Source: Ephemerocybe angulata (lineage: Eukaryota > Basidiomycota > Agaricomycetes > Agaricales > Psathyrellaceae). From it: 64,000 bases of DNA. The position numbers were made by a program, and so were the translations under genes. The notes under the pieces are model-generated. The model searched no databases. It saw nothing but the letters and a program-made list of their open reading frames with translations, and had not been told where the DNA came from. The stretch's first letter is position 1, and every line of letters begins with the position of its first letter. Location of the stretch: the NCBI GenBank assembly GCA_013368325.1, contig JAACJK010000074.1:62001-126000 (forward strand), in the 5' to 3' direction. Of this stretch, positions 12,401 through 24,249 are shown one piece after another.

Positions 12401-13698
12401 TTTGGCGTTGTAGTTGATGTACTTGATCATCGTCGTTGCGACCAAGGCCTCTGCTCTCCCCAGGATCGCCATCATCATGTTGGCTGTCGTATACGGTCTC
12501 CAGGTACGCCGAACCGTTGGTTCCTCTACCTATCGGAACTGTAACTGACCCCGCTTCGAAAGGCTATCATCTTTATCCTCAAGCGAGAGTTCATGCTCAT
12601 CGGTTGGATGGTGGTGTACATCGTCTCGTACCCCGTCTACTCCTTCTTCCTTCCTGTGTACTCGTTCTGGTGTATGGACGAGTTCAGTTGGGGTAACACT
12701 CGTCTCGTGGTTGGAGAGGGTAAGGAGAAGAAGGTTATCATCAACGAGGATGAGAAGTTCGACGAGTCCATGATTCCTTTGAAGAAGTTCAGCGGTGCGT
12801 AGCGGACAGCTATCGTTTCGTGTTGTGCGTACTGACGTCTCGTGCTCGTACAGAATACGAAGCTGAGGCTTGGGAGACTGGAAGCAAGCACTCTGACGAC
12901 ACCGGTTACCAATCTCAGGCTCAGACTCGGTCACGATCGCACGGGCCTCCGCGGTCAAGGGGCGAATCGCCGCACAACTATCAACAGGGATCTCAGGCTG
13001 GCGACTACTACCGCGACACGAACGTCACATACAACAACAACTCGAATCCCAACCTTCGCCTCGGCGGCAGCCAACTATCGCACAGCAACTACTCGCACCC
13101 GCAGCTTCCTATGCCTGTCACTGGCGGCTTCGGCGCTCCTCAGCTACCCTTCATGCCGTTCCCTGGTGGGCCCGGGTCCGCCGCTGGGTCTGAATATGGA
13201 GGCATGCCTCCTGCTGCGATGATGGGGTACCAGAACACGGGGAGCGTGTATGGGATGGCTCCGCGGAATACGATGATGCCTAATATGTTTGGAGGTGGAG
13301 GCGGATTTGGGGGTGGGATGATGGGCGGTAGCGCTGGGGACTCGTCGCAACAGGGCGTGCCGATGGCACCGTTTGCGCAGGCGCAGGCGAACAGGCCGAT
13401 GTCGATGTTCTCTATGGCAACGAGTGTGAATCCATTCGCGGGGCCGAGCACGAACGCCAACCCCACGGACGAAGAGTTGTTCAATGCGCTGAGGAATTAC
13501 TTGAGTACACAGGATTTGATGAGTGTGACTAAAAAGTGAGTTCTTTCTTCGTTCGTCGTGCGTGGGGACGGGTCGCTTACATTTTTGCTCGTTAGGACTG
13601 CGCGCGAGGCGATCATGGCCAAGTTCCCGAGGGCCGACTTGACTGGCAAGAAGGAGTTCTTGAACCAGTCGATAGATAGGATCCTTTCGGAAGCATAG
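6420..13698 (+). CDS. Class V/VII chitin synthase with N-terminal myosin-like motor
   Basis: Ten exons: 6420-6787, 6852-10601, 10663-10988, 11054-11408, 11481-11700, 11755-12351, 12414-12503, 12563-12794, 12854-13535, 13596-13698; total 2240 aa, frame closed throughout. Domain order: degenerate myosin head (about 1-800) with P-loop GITGSGKT at about residue 124; two TM helices near 1160-1215; cytochrome b5-like segment ([21 protein letters not shown], about 1245); glycosyltransferase-2 chitin synthase core with the IDAD aspartates, EDR and QRRRW (about residue 1824); then TM helices; a Gly/Met-rich linker; and a DEK_C domain at about 2185-2240. This enzyme polymerises UDP-GlcNAc into chitin at the plasma membrane of growing tips; in known homologues the motor-like head helps retain the vesicle at the tip. 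The start fits the family ([14 protein letters not shown]). Confidence 0.96.
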
Positions 13699-14460
13699 AC
13701 GCTCGATACCTCATAGACATTTTTTGTTTCTTTCTCTGTTTCAGTTATTGGTTACCACTTGGACTATAGTTGACGACTCTCCCTGGCCGGTTCATTCTCT
13801 CCTTTCTAGTATAATGGTCTTTCAGCTCTATACGTATAATCACACACATCCGCATCCACGCATAGCATATCATATCACTCGTACCATATATCAATCGGAC
13901 TTCCTTGCTCGTTTCTTACCCGATCGTTCTGTCTCGCTCCCTACCCATCGTCTCTCGTTTGTTCTCGGTTCTGTGCGGATCTTAGTTGCGTACTATCAAA
14001 CTCTATATCTCATCTAAGCTTCGCTGCTTGGCCGTTCCTTTCTTGTCTCTCGCTTTGCATCGCACATGTTATGTAGTACTTGATTATTTAGATAATGATA
14101 TATGTGGGCTGCCCTTCTATTAAAAGCGTATTGAACAACACTCGCTCGGGAGAGAGATTCGCTGTCTACCCTCCCTGGGTACATTCGAATCACCAATAGG
14201 AATCTGAGATCATCGTTCGTACAAGCTGTAAGTACAACGTTACAACATCCGGTGAGTACAATCAGGTGCTCATTCGAACGGCCTTCGACGATGAACTCCC
14301 CTTCCTGGGAAGTGAGAATATATCCAAAAAGCCAGACATCGACAACGTTAATTCGAAGCCACACTGAGAAACAAGGTGAGGTACTTTTGACATTTAGTGG
14401 AAGTGATGTACAGTGGGCGAGTCAAAGTCGTAGAAGTGAGAGATAGAGATATAGTCGAAA
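13699..14460. other. 3' flanks of chitin synthase and gene A (convergent)
   Basis: Convergent intergenic DNA. It is AT- and pyrimidine-rich after the stop at 13698. No ORF with recognisable content and no repeat were seen. Confidence 0.6.
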
Positions 14461-15493
14461 TTAGGCGATATAAAGGTAAGCTGCGTCAAGATGAAGGGTG
14501 CACACAACCAAAGTGCAATCAGCGCCTTTGGCACAGAGCGAGAATGGGCCGTGTTCGCATCCGCCATCTACAGAGGTGCATTGGCATTCGATATCACCAG
14601 TAGAGCTGGAAGTGGTTGCTCCATGACGAGGGAGGTATTGGAATCGGAGCCAGTTATCGCTTTCCTCGTCGTCGGACCATTCAACTGCCTGGGCGGCGAT
14701 AGGCTGTTTCGCCTCTTTGCGGACCTCCACTGACACAGCCTCAGGGGCGGGCTCTTCTGCGACTTCAAGCATCCCCACATCCTTTTTCTCGGCGATGGCC
14801 TCCTCCCCGACTCCAGGGACCTCAGAGCCAGCCAACTCATTTGATGAGTCTCCCTTGGCCTCGGTGGCCGCATTCGTCAGTTTTGCGGAAAGGTTAGACA
14901 TAAAAGTGAATGGTCGTAGTCAATACCCACTCCGACAGGAAGTAAGACTGAAGCTCACGAACCTTGGGAGCCTTTTTGAAGAGGGTGTCTCTGTCGATAC
15001 TCGCGCCCACGGCCCACTCCTTTTCACGCTTCTGGTGGGTAGGGCTCTTCTCGATATGGCGGAACCATGCAGAGAGGTAGTAAACGTCCTCAAGAGTAAT
15101 CTTCCTGTTGCAGGGGATGCACCGGACGAACTTGGCGTCGATAATCCGGCATCGGGGGTCGTTCTCAAGCACCCATTTTCTCAGAGCTGGGTCCGTGATA
15201 TAGACCTTCGTCGTCGAGCAAGTAGACTTTGTAGTGGTAGCTAGAAGCGTTTTGTTCTCCTAGAATTGGGATTTTCAAAACCTACTCGTACAACAATCCA
15301 AGGTCAGCTCACCTTCTCCTCTTTCAATTTGCTTGATGCAACCGCACGCTGTTTCGACTGGCGCTTCGCCTCGGTGGCGTTCGCCTTCTTCGACGACGGA
15401 ACGCGCTGAATCAAGGCGTCAGGTGAGAGCTCAGTGCATACAATACGGTAGCTGGCTTACCTTGGCAGACTTTCTGGTGCTAGTGAGGACCAT
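14461..15493 (-). CDS. Two-zinc-cluster family protein A
   Basis: Exons 15493-15461, 15405-15313, 15259-14963 and, with a shifted acceptor, 14859-14461 (273 aa). The layout matches paralogue C: short basic start, basic KRQSKQR helix, N-terminal cluster (DPRCRIIDAKFVRCIPC, then YYLSAWFRH and KEWA) and a C-terminal cluster CQCTSVDGGCEHGPFSLCAK with CTLVVCTLH. Two cysteine/histidine groups suggest two zinc sites; the family has no name I know and the function is unknown. Oddity: the CAG acceptor used in C before the last exon is missing here, so either the next usable AG (ending the intron at 14860) is taken, or translation stops early at 14894. It is divergently paired with gene B. Confidence 0.6.
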
Positions 15494-16264
15494 TTCTAAG
15501 GTGGGTGGTTTGCTTTGACCCAGAAAGCAGGGATTAACGCCAAGAACGAAAGGGGGTACCGTGGAACGTCAGGGGAGCACCGCTTATAATCTCTACAGCA
15601 TTCTCACGGATAGCGAGCGACATTGACTTTCTCGAGACCAGTTCCTAAAGGGGCGATTTATGGTCAATGGTTTGAGCAATGACGACATCAGTCGGTTGCC
15701 CGCCGTCGCTTTGGTTCGTTTGTTGAGGGATTTCTAACAAATGATTCGGTATTGCTATCAGTTGCTACCCCGGGGCATCCCACGCATACTGAGTATGCCC
15801 ATAGCCCAAAGGGACGAGCTTCCGAAACGTGTGGTGGGTTAGGGCCGGGGGGAGAGTCTGCGATCCTGTTCATGAGCGTGGGAATCCAATAAGCGCCCGC
15901 CAAGATGACGGCTGCGCAAAGTGTTTATCGTGTTAATTCCGCCCTACCTCTCCCAGGACGGCTGTGGTGCGATAGGTTGGTCTTTTCGAACCGAACCGCC
16001 TTTCTCTGTAGAAGGATGTCACGAGGCAATACGAGCCCTAGAAACGCGAACCGAGTCAAAGTACGGGCGGGGCAACCGTGATCATGCCACTGGTCCAAGC
16101 CTGACCACGAGGCGTCGGCTGCCTCGGCTCTGAGCAAAATCCCAGCTACTTTCAAACTCCGGGGACCTATAAAAACGATCTGGCTTCAGGCTTCCACAAA
16201 GCCCTCTCTTTCCTTTCCCAACTTCCATCATCACCCTCCGTGTCAGTGTAAACTCGCGCCAAAG
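15494..16264. promoter_or_regulatory. Shared divergent promoter of A and B
   Basis: The 771-nt gap between divergent ATGs is nearly the same size as that of the C/D pair (772 nt). From about 15880 rightwards it is roughly 90% identical to the D promoter. It contains TAAGCGCCC (15890-15898) and a TATA box TATAAAAA (16168-16175), 90 nt before the B start. Confidence 0.6.
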
Positions 16265-17493
16265 ATGGTTGTCTTTACCAGGGCGATGATCGCAAATGTG
16301 AGTACATGTGTAAAACTGCTTATACTCTGTCCTAATTGCTAACTTCTGAATATAGCCCGCTCTTGCTTCGAAAAAAGTGGCGCTTAGCGAGGCGAAGCGC
16401 GAGTCGAAGTTGCGCGCAGCTGCGGCTAGGAAAGCAGAGAAGGTCAGCCGTGGTCTGGATATCTAGCTATTAGCCCTGTTCTCACTCGATCCCAGGAAAA
16501 TACCGATCCCACTCTCCAGAGGGCCGAGAAGACCTCGAAAGTCAAGTTCGACGAAGCGGCCTTCAGGAAATGGATCCTTGAGCAGGACCCTCGCTGCGCG
16601 CTCATCGACGATATGAATGTCAAGTGCAAGACATGCGATGATCAAGATATAAAGCTCGAAAACGTCTTCTACCTTCGTGCCTGGTTCAGGCACGTCAATC
16701 GAAAGGCCCACCAGGATCGTGAGGAGGAGTGGGCCAAGAAGGCGAATGTCGCTAGAGCGTCGCTTCGCATCGAAGCTCCCAAGGTCAGTCATTACAAGAC
16801 TTCTATCGGCCTTCCCAGATCGCGTACTAAATACTTTACCATTCAGATCAGCGACTTCTCCTGGACCAGAATTGGAGCGACGAAGGTCGCCAAGGGGGAG
16901 GAAGTCGCCCTCATTGGCGAAGCCCTCAAGTCTTGGATCGAGAAGATGAAGACCTTCCCCAGCGTTCATCCCAGCCTCGGTCGCGATGCACTCCCTCCCC
17001 CCGGTTTTGAGTGCCAGTGCACCTCCGCCCCCGACGGGTGTGAGCATGGCCCGCTTTCGCTCTGCGACAAGGGCGCCAAGTGCACCTTAGACTTGTGCAC
17101 CTACCATTGCGGGGTTAAACCTAGCTCGGGCCGCGCTACCAGTGTACCTCGCGCTCTGTGTATCCTTCGCGTTTGATACTTTTAAACCCACTTCTGTACC
17201 CATACGATTTGCTATCTCTTTTCTTCTGCTTTGTTTTGTACATATGTATACAATTCCATTCGAACGTTACGACCTCGCCCATAGCGTTCTTGAATCCCGT
17301 TCCCATTTCAGTCTGCTTCTCTTCCCCCATCACTCATCTCATTCTTCAAATCAATATTGTTCCAGCATGCTTTCTATTATACGTGCGTGTTTACGCGAGT
17401 CAGCTGGCCAGTGACCTCGAGTCCTCTTTAACATCGAACCAGGACGACTTCCTGTTGACTTCATTTATGGGTCCTCATATGCTCCTCCCAGTT
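15890..17493. repeat. Segmental duplication, left copy (partner 34760-36367)
   Basis: This 1.6-kb block (promoter, gene B, 3' flank) aligns end to end with 34760-36367. By eye the promoter is about 90% identical, the coding exons and introns about 98-99%, and the 3' flank slightly less. The intron 16784-16846 is identical to 35657-35719. Homology fades at TCCCAGTTG near 17493 and 36367. Confidence 0.8.
16265..17176 (+). CDS. Two-zinc-cluster family protein B
   Basis: Exons 16265-16297, 16356-16442, 16496-16783, 16847-17176; 245 aa, all phase-consistent. Exon 1 (11 codons) and exon 2 (basic, AKRESKLRAAAARKAEK) precede exon 3 with the first cluster (LEQDPRCALID..NVKCKTCDDQDIKLENV, AWFRHVNRK, EEEWAKK). 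The last exon holds the second cluster (FECQCTSAPDGCEHGPLSL, CDKGAKCTLDLC). The spacing C-x-C-x8-C-x-H, C-x5-C, C resembles a compact zinc-binding fold. The basic N-terminus suggests nuclear or nucleic-acid contact, but that is inference. It is nearly identical, introns included, to gene D. Confidence 0.75.
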
Positions 17494-19040
17494 GTGGATT
17501 TTGGAATGGGATTTGGGTCTTGAATGAGCTGGAGGATTTAAACACTGAAATGATGCTTCCTCCTCGATAAGTTACTGTTGGCGGATGATGTTTCAGGCCC
17601 TATAATCAGCGGTGGTTTGCCCGTGAAGCTTTGAGGTGGAAGCATCACCCCAGCTGTTCCCCCAAGTGGAAATAAGGGTGGGAGATTCCGATTTACTTAC
17701 TGAGAGGTGTTTCCCGCGCTATCCACAGTTCTCCCCCACCGAATCCTTATTCTCATGGACTATGTACGTCAGGAATGTAAGACTACGGTCGCACCAATGC
17801 GACCTTACGATAGAGAAATGGAAAGGTATGTCTCGCTTCTCAATCGAGCAGGCAGTTCCCAACGCGAAGCGAAGTTTGACCGCTTAAAATTAGACACTGG
17901 GGGTCGATTACAGGTGTGAGCTACGACTTGAGCTTCAAGCAACTTATTATACAAAGTAGCGGTGACCAGGCGAAGTTTTGTATAGGAAGGGGAGCTGTAT
18001 CAGCGACTCGCAACACACTCGCAACATATTATGCCCCAAAGCTACTGGTGATTGTTCTCGTTTGACCTATGTCTCGATGTCTTGGTGTGCTTCGTCCAGT
18101 TCGATGGGTACCACCCGCCTTTGAGCTCTGTACGAGGCTTTGAGAGACCACCCTTGGGTGCTCTGACTGACCGCCGATCGAGTTGAATGGTTTCGTGACA
18201 AAGACTACACCCCACCTCCGTTGGGTTGTCTGTCACCACGCAATAGGACTGCGTCGTAAGCTTCGCTCGACGTTCCAGGGAGCTGGTGTCGTACGCTCCT
18301 CGTGTGGGCATATTGGCGAAGATATTAAATGTGGGTATAGTGGAAGGACTTTGTGGGGATTAACTGCAGTGATACACAAGACGTGCAGCACCGCACGTAT
18401 TTATCTGACCGAAGTTAGCGCCCAAAACGCCCCTCCGCCGCCATGACCCAGCTCAAAATGTGTGAGTCGGGCCTTGAGAGGAACGCCTGGGCTTACAGCA
18501 GCAGCGAAGAAACCGTCTTCGTCACCTCCTTCAGGCACCTGAGTTTCAAAGTTAAGTGTGCTCAGCGTATCAGTGGCACCAGTTTACACCAGAAGGCTGA
18601 TAAGATGACAAGCCGACCAAAGGTTGAAGCACAGCTTCCGCTGCACATTCGCCTCTCCAGTTGCCCCTTATTTTGGGTCATTATAAAACTTTGTTACAGA
18701 CAGATGAACAACTATAATATGGTATTTAAGAGTGGCTTTTCGCCGTAGGAATAACGTAGTTAGGATTCGGAAGTCTGCCGGAATTTCTCGAGTATGTTAA
18801 CCTCGTGTATACTTGGGGAGCCACTCAATTATGACGGCCCCAGAAGAATGAGTCTCTCGTGGCGAAGGGTGGAGTCTAAGTACTCTGCACGAGCAGTGGC
18901 ATCTCGTTGGATCCTCGAGGCGATACTCCGCATCTTGGAAATCAAAGTTCACTGGGATTCAGTGCTTATGTGGAGTGCGAGCAGGCCGTGATGAAAGGTT
19001 GTCTACGCACACACACATAGGACTTTGAATATGACAAATG
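17177..19040. other. Gene-poor spacer
   Basis: The first 320 nt are the duplicated 3' flank of B. Beyond that only short ORFs without recognisable motifs are present. No tRNA, TIR element or long repeat was seen. Confidence 0.5.
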
Positions 19041-20279
19041 CTAATACACAATAGTTTCCTTGACGTAAACCACTGGTCTCGAAGCGACGTAGTACTTTTT
19101 TCTTCCCCAAGCCCCGCAACAGCCAAGCAGGATAAGGATTGCAATAGCACCGCCAACGATACCACCAATCGTACTGGGCTTCTTCGCGGCTGCAGTTGTC
19201 GCGTTCAGCTGTGTCTGCTCTATGCCAAGGAACGTGATATAATCAAGGTAGAAGCTCTGATAAATTGGAGTCGTCAGTTTAAGCCGATATACGTCAATCG
19301 CAGGTTGCGCACCTGATTTCCAGTAACTTCATTCAAGGTCATAGTCAAGGTATGTGTCCCAGGGGATACGTTCTGCTTAAATAACATTTGACCAGCCTTC
19401 CACTCGTCCTTGTTGACGGTTTGAGTACCGTCGAAGTGCGTCATCGTAGTTGGGGAGCCTTTGTCGATGGCGTAGCTCGAACTAAGCTTGCCAGCGGCTG
19501 AGTTCAGCACGCCATACACCGCAATATTGGAGCCTGCGTCCAACCTGTAAGCTCTACACTGTCCAAGAATATCGGGGAAACGAACCGGTGAACTGCACAT
19601 CGAACTTTGCACCTGTGTTCACTGCCTTCGTCAACGAGCCCTTCATCGGCACCGCCCTGGGAAGCTGCTGCTTCTCATTGGGAGTCCACTGGCTGTCGTA
19701 CTTGATTGCTGTGTCACGATCGTCCATCATCATCACGTTCCCGGAAAAGCCCTCAGACTTGTCTGGAGTAATGAGAACGTAGTCGAGGGTGAAGTTTCCA
19801 AAGTCGGGGTAAACCGCCAAACGGGAGCTCTCCGCATTGTTGATAGTCCAGAGCTCGACACCGGTCTAGTGGTGCACGCCGGAGTATCAGATCTGAGAGT
19901 AAAGCTGACGAGTCTCATACTTACCTTTCCGACCAGGTCTTTCTGGGGCGATAGGTCTGCCTGACGAAGGTCTGAATCGTCTGACTTGAAGGAGTAGTTG
20001 ACTCGTAGGTCGTTTGTACCCGTTCCGACGAAGGTGACTGCATTTACTGCGGCGACGTTAGCGTAGTCCTTGCAACTTGAAGAATACCGCTATTATACAT
20101 GATGGGAGGTTGATCGTCAAACGAGGGTTCTTCGTGTACTTGATGCCTTTACCATTCAGCTGGGCGGCGCATGTTGTCGTGCTTCTGTTATGTGCTGAGC
20201 TTGCGTTGGTAGATCGCTCCCATTGGGCGCCGATAAGGAGAGTGAGGTCCGCGTCGTCGAGGAGAATCGAGGGAGACAT
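19041..20279 (-). CDS. Single-pass membrane protein with paired lectin-like beta domains
   Basis: Exons 20279-20099, 20046-19925, 19865-19586, 19533-19313, 19256-19041; 339 aa, frame closed, introns 52-59 nt. It follows a pattern frequent in Agaricomycetes: an ectodomain with MMMDDRDTAIKYDSQW, then a sandwich-like core (FTGSNIAVYGVLNSAAG, SYAIDKGSPTTMT, THTLTMTLNE, FYLDYITF), a stalk, one hydrophobic helix (GGIVGGAIAILILLGCCG) and a short basic tail. It probably sits at the cell surface with the beta domains outside. The first exon from MSPSILLDD lacks an obvious signal peptide, so a missed upstream exon is possible. The partner and ligand are unknown. Confidence 0.8.
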
Positions 20280-23027
20280 ATGAAGGCTTGTAGAATGGGA
20301 AGAGCAGGACGGGGATAAAAGAGAGTGAAGTGGGAGCTGAACGAAAGTGGGGAGAATGCGGATTGAGACTTGGAGCTTAAGATGAAGACGAATACATAAC
20401 CTCTCGACAACCTACCGACGAAACGCCACGCTTACCCAAACGAGGCTGACAACCATCGCAGAGCGCTTATTCGAAGAGGCTAGGGTGCTGTTGTGCCTAC
20501 CAGCCGCAGATGACCCTATTGAGCTACGCGTGAATTGGAAGAGCATTGTGGTCGAGAGGGCGCACTATCAGCGAGTTGAACATGTCAAAGCACGAGAACG
20601 GTTGCGATCCCAGTCGTGATCACGACAAGGGCGACATAATCCTATCAGACCCGGTGATAGATGAGATGGGTGCCCTTCAATCCATGAGAGAAAGACGATC
20701 ACCGCTCGGCGCTCGTACAATACGCACACCACAGCTTTTCTTTGACCTGCCTGGAGTCTGGGCCAGTAGGTGCAGATTCGAACAAGGCTTGAGTTGGTTG
20801 GACATTGAGGCAGGGCTGAGAAGGTACGACAACCGGCGACAGCTGCATACTCTCATCCAACTCTCAGCCAAGGAGGCCCTGCCGGGGCTTCCGCCCTGTG
20901 CCAGCCCGAGTATAGCATGGGGATTACCAGACATTGCACGGCAACTTGGGGGTATGAACACCATCACAGAGCATAACCCTGAATGAAATATCAGCGAGGA
21001 GGTTTGGCATGACATTTAACGAGAACAGCGCTATGCAATCTAGATGTGCGATAAAGCACTATATCCTCGTGTGTCGCTGGGCGTAGATGTATTCTGCTCC
21101 TAAAGGTATCAGCTAACGTCGACTCTTCAACTCCCATAACCAACTTCGAGGGCGCAGCCCGGACAGCACCAGTCAAGTGTCAAAACGCCGTGGTTGGAAC
21201 CTTCAATTATGGTAATGAGCTACCGGATGGCGTTCTTGTTGGTTCAAGAACAAGCTGGCAAAGCCGGGATGACTGCTGGCAGGAGCACTGCCAATTATGC
21301 ACACGGCTTGATCCCCGGTCATCAGACGGACCATTTCGGTGGTTCGGAGTCTAGGCCTTCCCAGCCACGCCGGTTTGGCAAACATGGACCCATGGTTCGC
21401 CATAGCTCACAACAGCCTGCCTGTCAGGTTGAAAGCGCATACTGAGAATAGACAGTCCTACGGGGCCTACCAACGCAAATTTTGGGTAGAGTGGTCGAAA
21501 GAGAAGTCAACTATCTGAAAACCAACGTATACAACAGATATCCAAGTCGAAGCGTTGCAGCGCGCTTAAGCCAGTGTGCCAAGCAAACCGAGCTCGAGAT
21601 GATGGTTCAAGTGCATGTCCCAAGAGTCAGGGTACCAGTTACCCCATCCCACAGAAGGATGGAGCGAACGAGCTGTTAGAATTGTGTGGACACTGGCAGC
21701 GATGCCCCTGGTGAGTGGCTGGGGCTGAACTTATCGAAGCAGCGGAATTCCACAGAGTATAAGGAAGGGACGTTTCTAGGGAATTAGAGCGGTGAGCCAG
21801 CGAAGACCAGCATACACCTCTTGAGGGTCTTTTATCGCTTGTAGCGGTCCCTCATGAGAAATGATTGGCCCTTGTTGAAGCCTTCGGCGGGGTTACAGTG
21901 TGCATCGCGGGAGAAGAGAACGGGGAATGAAGAGTTCAATCATGAACCGGGAGCAATTGGTGCGCCCGCTCTTCCCTGCGCCCGCACTCTACCTAGCTGC
22001 AAACCTCTCACAGCTTCCTTTGAATGCAATGCAGTTAACTTCCCAGATACTACGAGTATGAAGGCATCTCACACCTCATCAGCTCCATTGACCCTCTCGT
22101 TCAAGGTGACTGTGGTCCACTCCACGTTGTTAAGCCAATCAAATTGAGAGCCTGTCAAGGTCAGCTGGAATACTGGTTCATTAAATTTTCTCTGCTGTGC
22201 TTATCGGTATGGCTGCCGAGGTGCGGCGATCGGCATCGAGATTGACATTTTTGAGGTGAGGGTGACCATGAGCTTTGGAACATCGGTTTACAGCATTGAG
22301 GAACTGGGGTTCGAATAAAAGCCTCCAGTGCTTTATCTGTGATTGAGAAGCGCCGGCGAACATGGGCATGTGGGAACGGTTCGTCTTCTCGCTCTCTGAT
22401 AGGCTATATTCCCCGCCCCGACATCATTTTGACCGGTCCTCGACTCTCAACATACCTCTCGGCAAATGCCGTTCCGTCACGAGTCCGCAGAGTAAAGTGC
22501 TTGTACAACGCGTCGCAATTCGTAGGAGGTCTTGATATTGCACGAGATAGCACGTTCAGGTTCCCTTTGCCTTCAAACCATGAGGATAAGGCACACTCTG
22601 TACAAGGGGCCATTGGAGAGTCCGTGCGCGCCGGGCGATCAGCATCTTGAACACGCGCGCTTAGAACAGCGTCTGGTCAGCAGACGGGCGCGGAGGCCTC
22701 ATGTCGATTGTTCCAGACTATCTGACCATCGTTATCTAGCCCTATCCAGGACATTCGTCCGGAAAACGATCTACGACGACGCGTCTTCTAAATCAGGATA
22801 CGCAAAGCCCCACGGTCAGCAGATTACTCGCCACTTGGACAGGTTTTTGACCACAGCTACAAAAGCTTAAGTACCTCTTCTACTAAGCCTTTAACTAGTT
22901 AACTGCACTAGGCCCCGCTCCCAGCCCTCTCAAGCCCTTCAGACAGTATTTCTAGATCCTCATTTACCCCATACCCAACCTCTCGTATCGACTCGGCGTG
23001 CAGTTAAGAATTGAAGTCACTGATTTC
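20280..23027. other. Large gene-poor interval
   Basis: 2.7 kb without a gene I can support. ORFs at 20546-20986 (+, 146 codons) and 20677-21015 (-) overlap and neither resembles a known family. The composition gives no sign of a mobile element. Lineage-specific or decayed genes cannot be excluded. Confidence 0.4.
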
Positions 23028-23896
23028 ATGGTGAGTTCAACTCGGCCCGCTCCTCATCCTAGGTCTAATGGTCTATCCCTACATCTCTTAGGCGTGCCCT
23101 CTCCCCAAAATCCTTCACGCGTTGAATCAGGAAGTGAGACTTGATTATGCCAATGCCACTGTTGTGAAGGTCAGTCACCCTATATCTGTGGTGCCCTGCC
23201 ATCTCCCCCGCATTTACCTTGGCATTTCCGACGCGATATGTTTGGATCCTGTGACAGAGCACTGACACCCACTTCGCACTAGGCATCCGCCAACAAGCGC
23301 CTGAATTGCACAACCCGAGGGCTCAGCCCAACCAACAAGGGCAAGAAATACTGGTCACTAGAGCACCGCCGCGCCTTCTTAGCGCTCGACCCCCGCGGAA
23401 CCATTGCAGATGCATCAACCATGTACTGCACCATTTGTCCCCATACACCACGAATCTCGCTGGACTCTCCTCGCAGGGCCAAGCCCCAGTCCAAGAAGAA
23501 TAGTGCTTCCTACAAAAAGCCCGGCTCAATTGGCGTGTACTACATGCACGCCTGGTACAAGCATGTTAAAACTCAAAAGCACCTCAAGGCCGAGGAAGCG
23601 GAGATCAAAGCAGGAAACCTCAATCCCGGCCTGCGCAGGGCTACCCCAGTTGTAAGTTCCTGTAATCACCTTCGCTCCGTGATGCAAGGCACTGAGACTC
23701 CATGATTCAGCCTAAGGAGAAACTTGACGACAACTCCGACTTTTTCCCAAGCCCATACGCGTTCGACGCGCCCATTGAGGCTGAGTGTACATGCATCGTC
23801 TCCTCGAAGCGATGCAAACACGGTCCGGGCGTGTGGTGTGGCGCGAAATGTTCGCTCATATACTGCTGGCGCCACCGCCACATCGAGCGTGTCTAG
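23028..23896 (+). CDS. Two-zinc-cluster family protein F (divergent member)
   Basis: Exons 23028-23030 (the ATG alone), 23092-23169, 23283-23651, 23711-23896; 211 aa, all phase 0. The first exon being only the start codon is unusual, but the joins are clean and the family's later exons follow. It shares the family plan: DPRGTIADASTMYCTICP, VYYMHAWYKHVK, and a C-terminal ECTCIVSSKRCKHGPGVWC then CSLIYCWRHRH. Thus C-x-C...C-x-H-G-P and the AW-x-KH signature persist although overall identity to A-E is low. Function unknown; its distance shows that the two clusters are the constrained parts. Confidence 0.65.
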
Positions 23897-24249
23897 TAGT
23901 CTTCCTCAGCAAGGCCGACGACATCCCTTACCCGGCTCTAGATCGCAGCTTTCTTGTTTTCACGTTTTCCTCAGCTCTCCTCGCTATCAGGTTCCTCTGT
24001 ATCTTCGCTCGAATTGCTATCTTGCTATCCTGTTGTGTTTTGCTACTTTCCGTCTCTTATTGAACTGACCGATCTCTTGTACTCGTAACAGTATACTATT
24101 GAAACCAAAATGTACAACATTCTAACTATGCTCCCGTCATACCAACTCGCGCTTCTAATATGATACACAGTGGATACAGAATGAAAAGAAGAGAAAAGTG
24201 AAAGTCCAAGAAGAGTATTCAACACCTCGCCTTCGCACCAGTTGCGAAC
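23897..24249. other. Convergent 3' region of F and the next gene
   Basis: 353 nt of convergent intergenic DNA. Nothing beyond short shadow ORFs is seen. Confidence 0.5.

Noticed and set aside
20546..20986. 146-codon plus-strand ORF
   Set aside because: No recognisable domain, no promoter signal, and overlapping open frames on the other strand.
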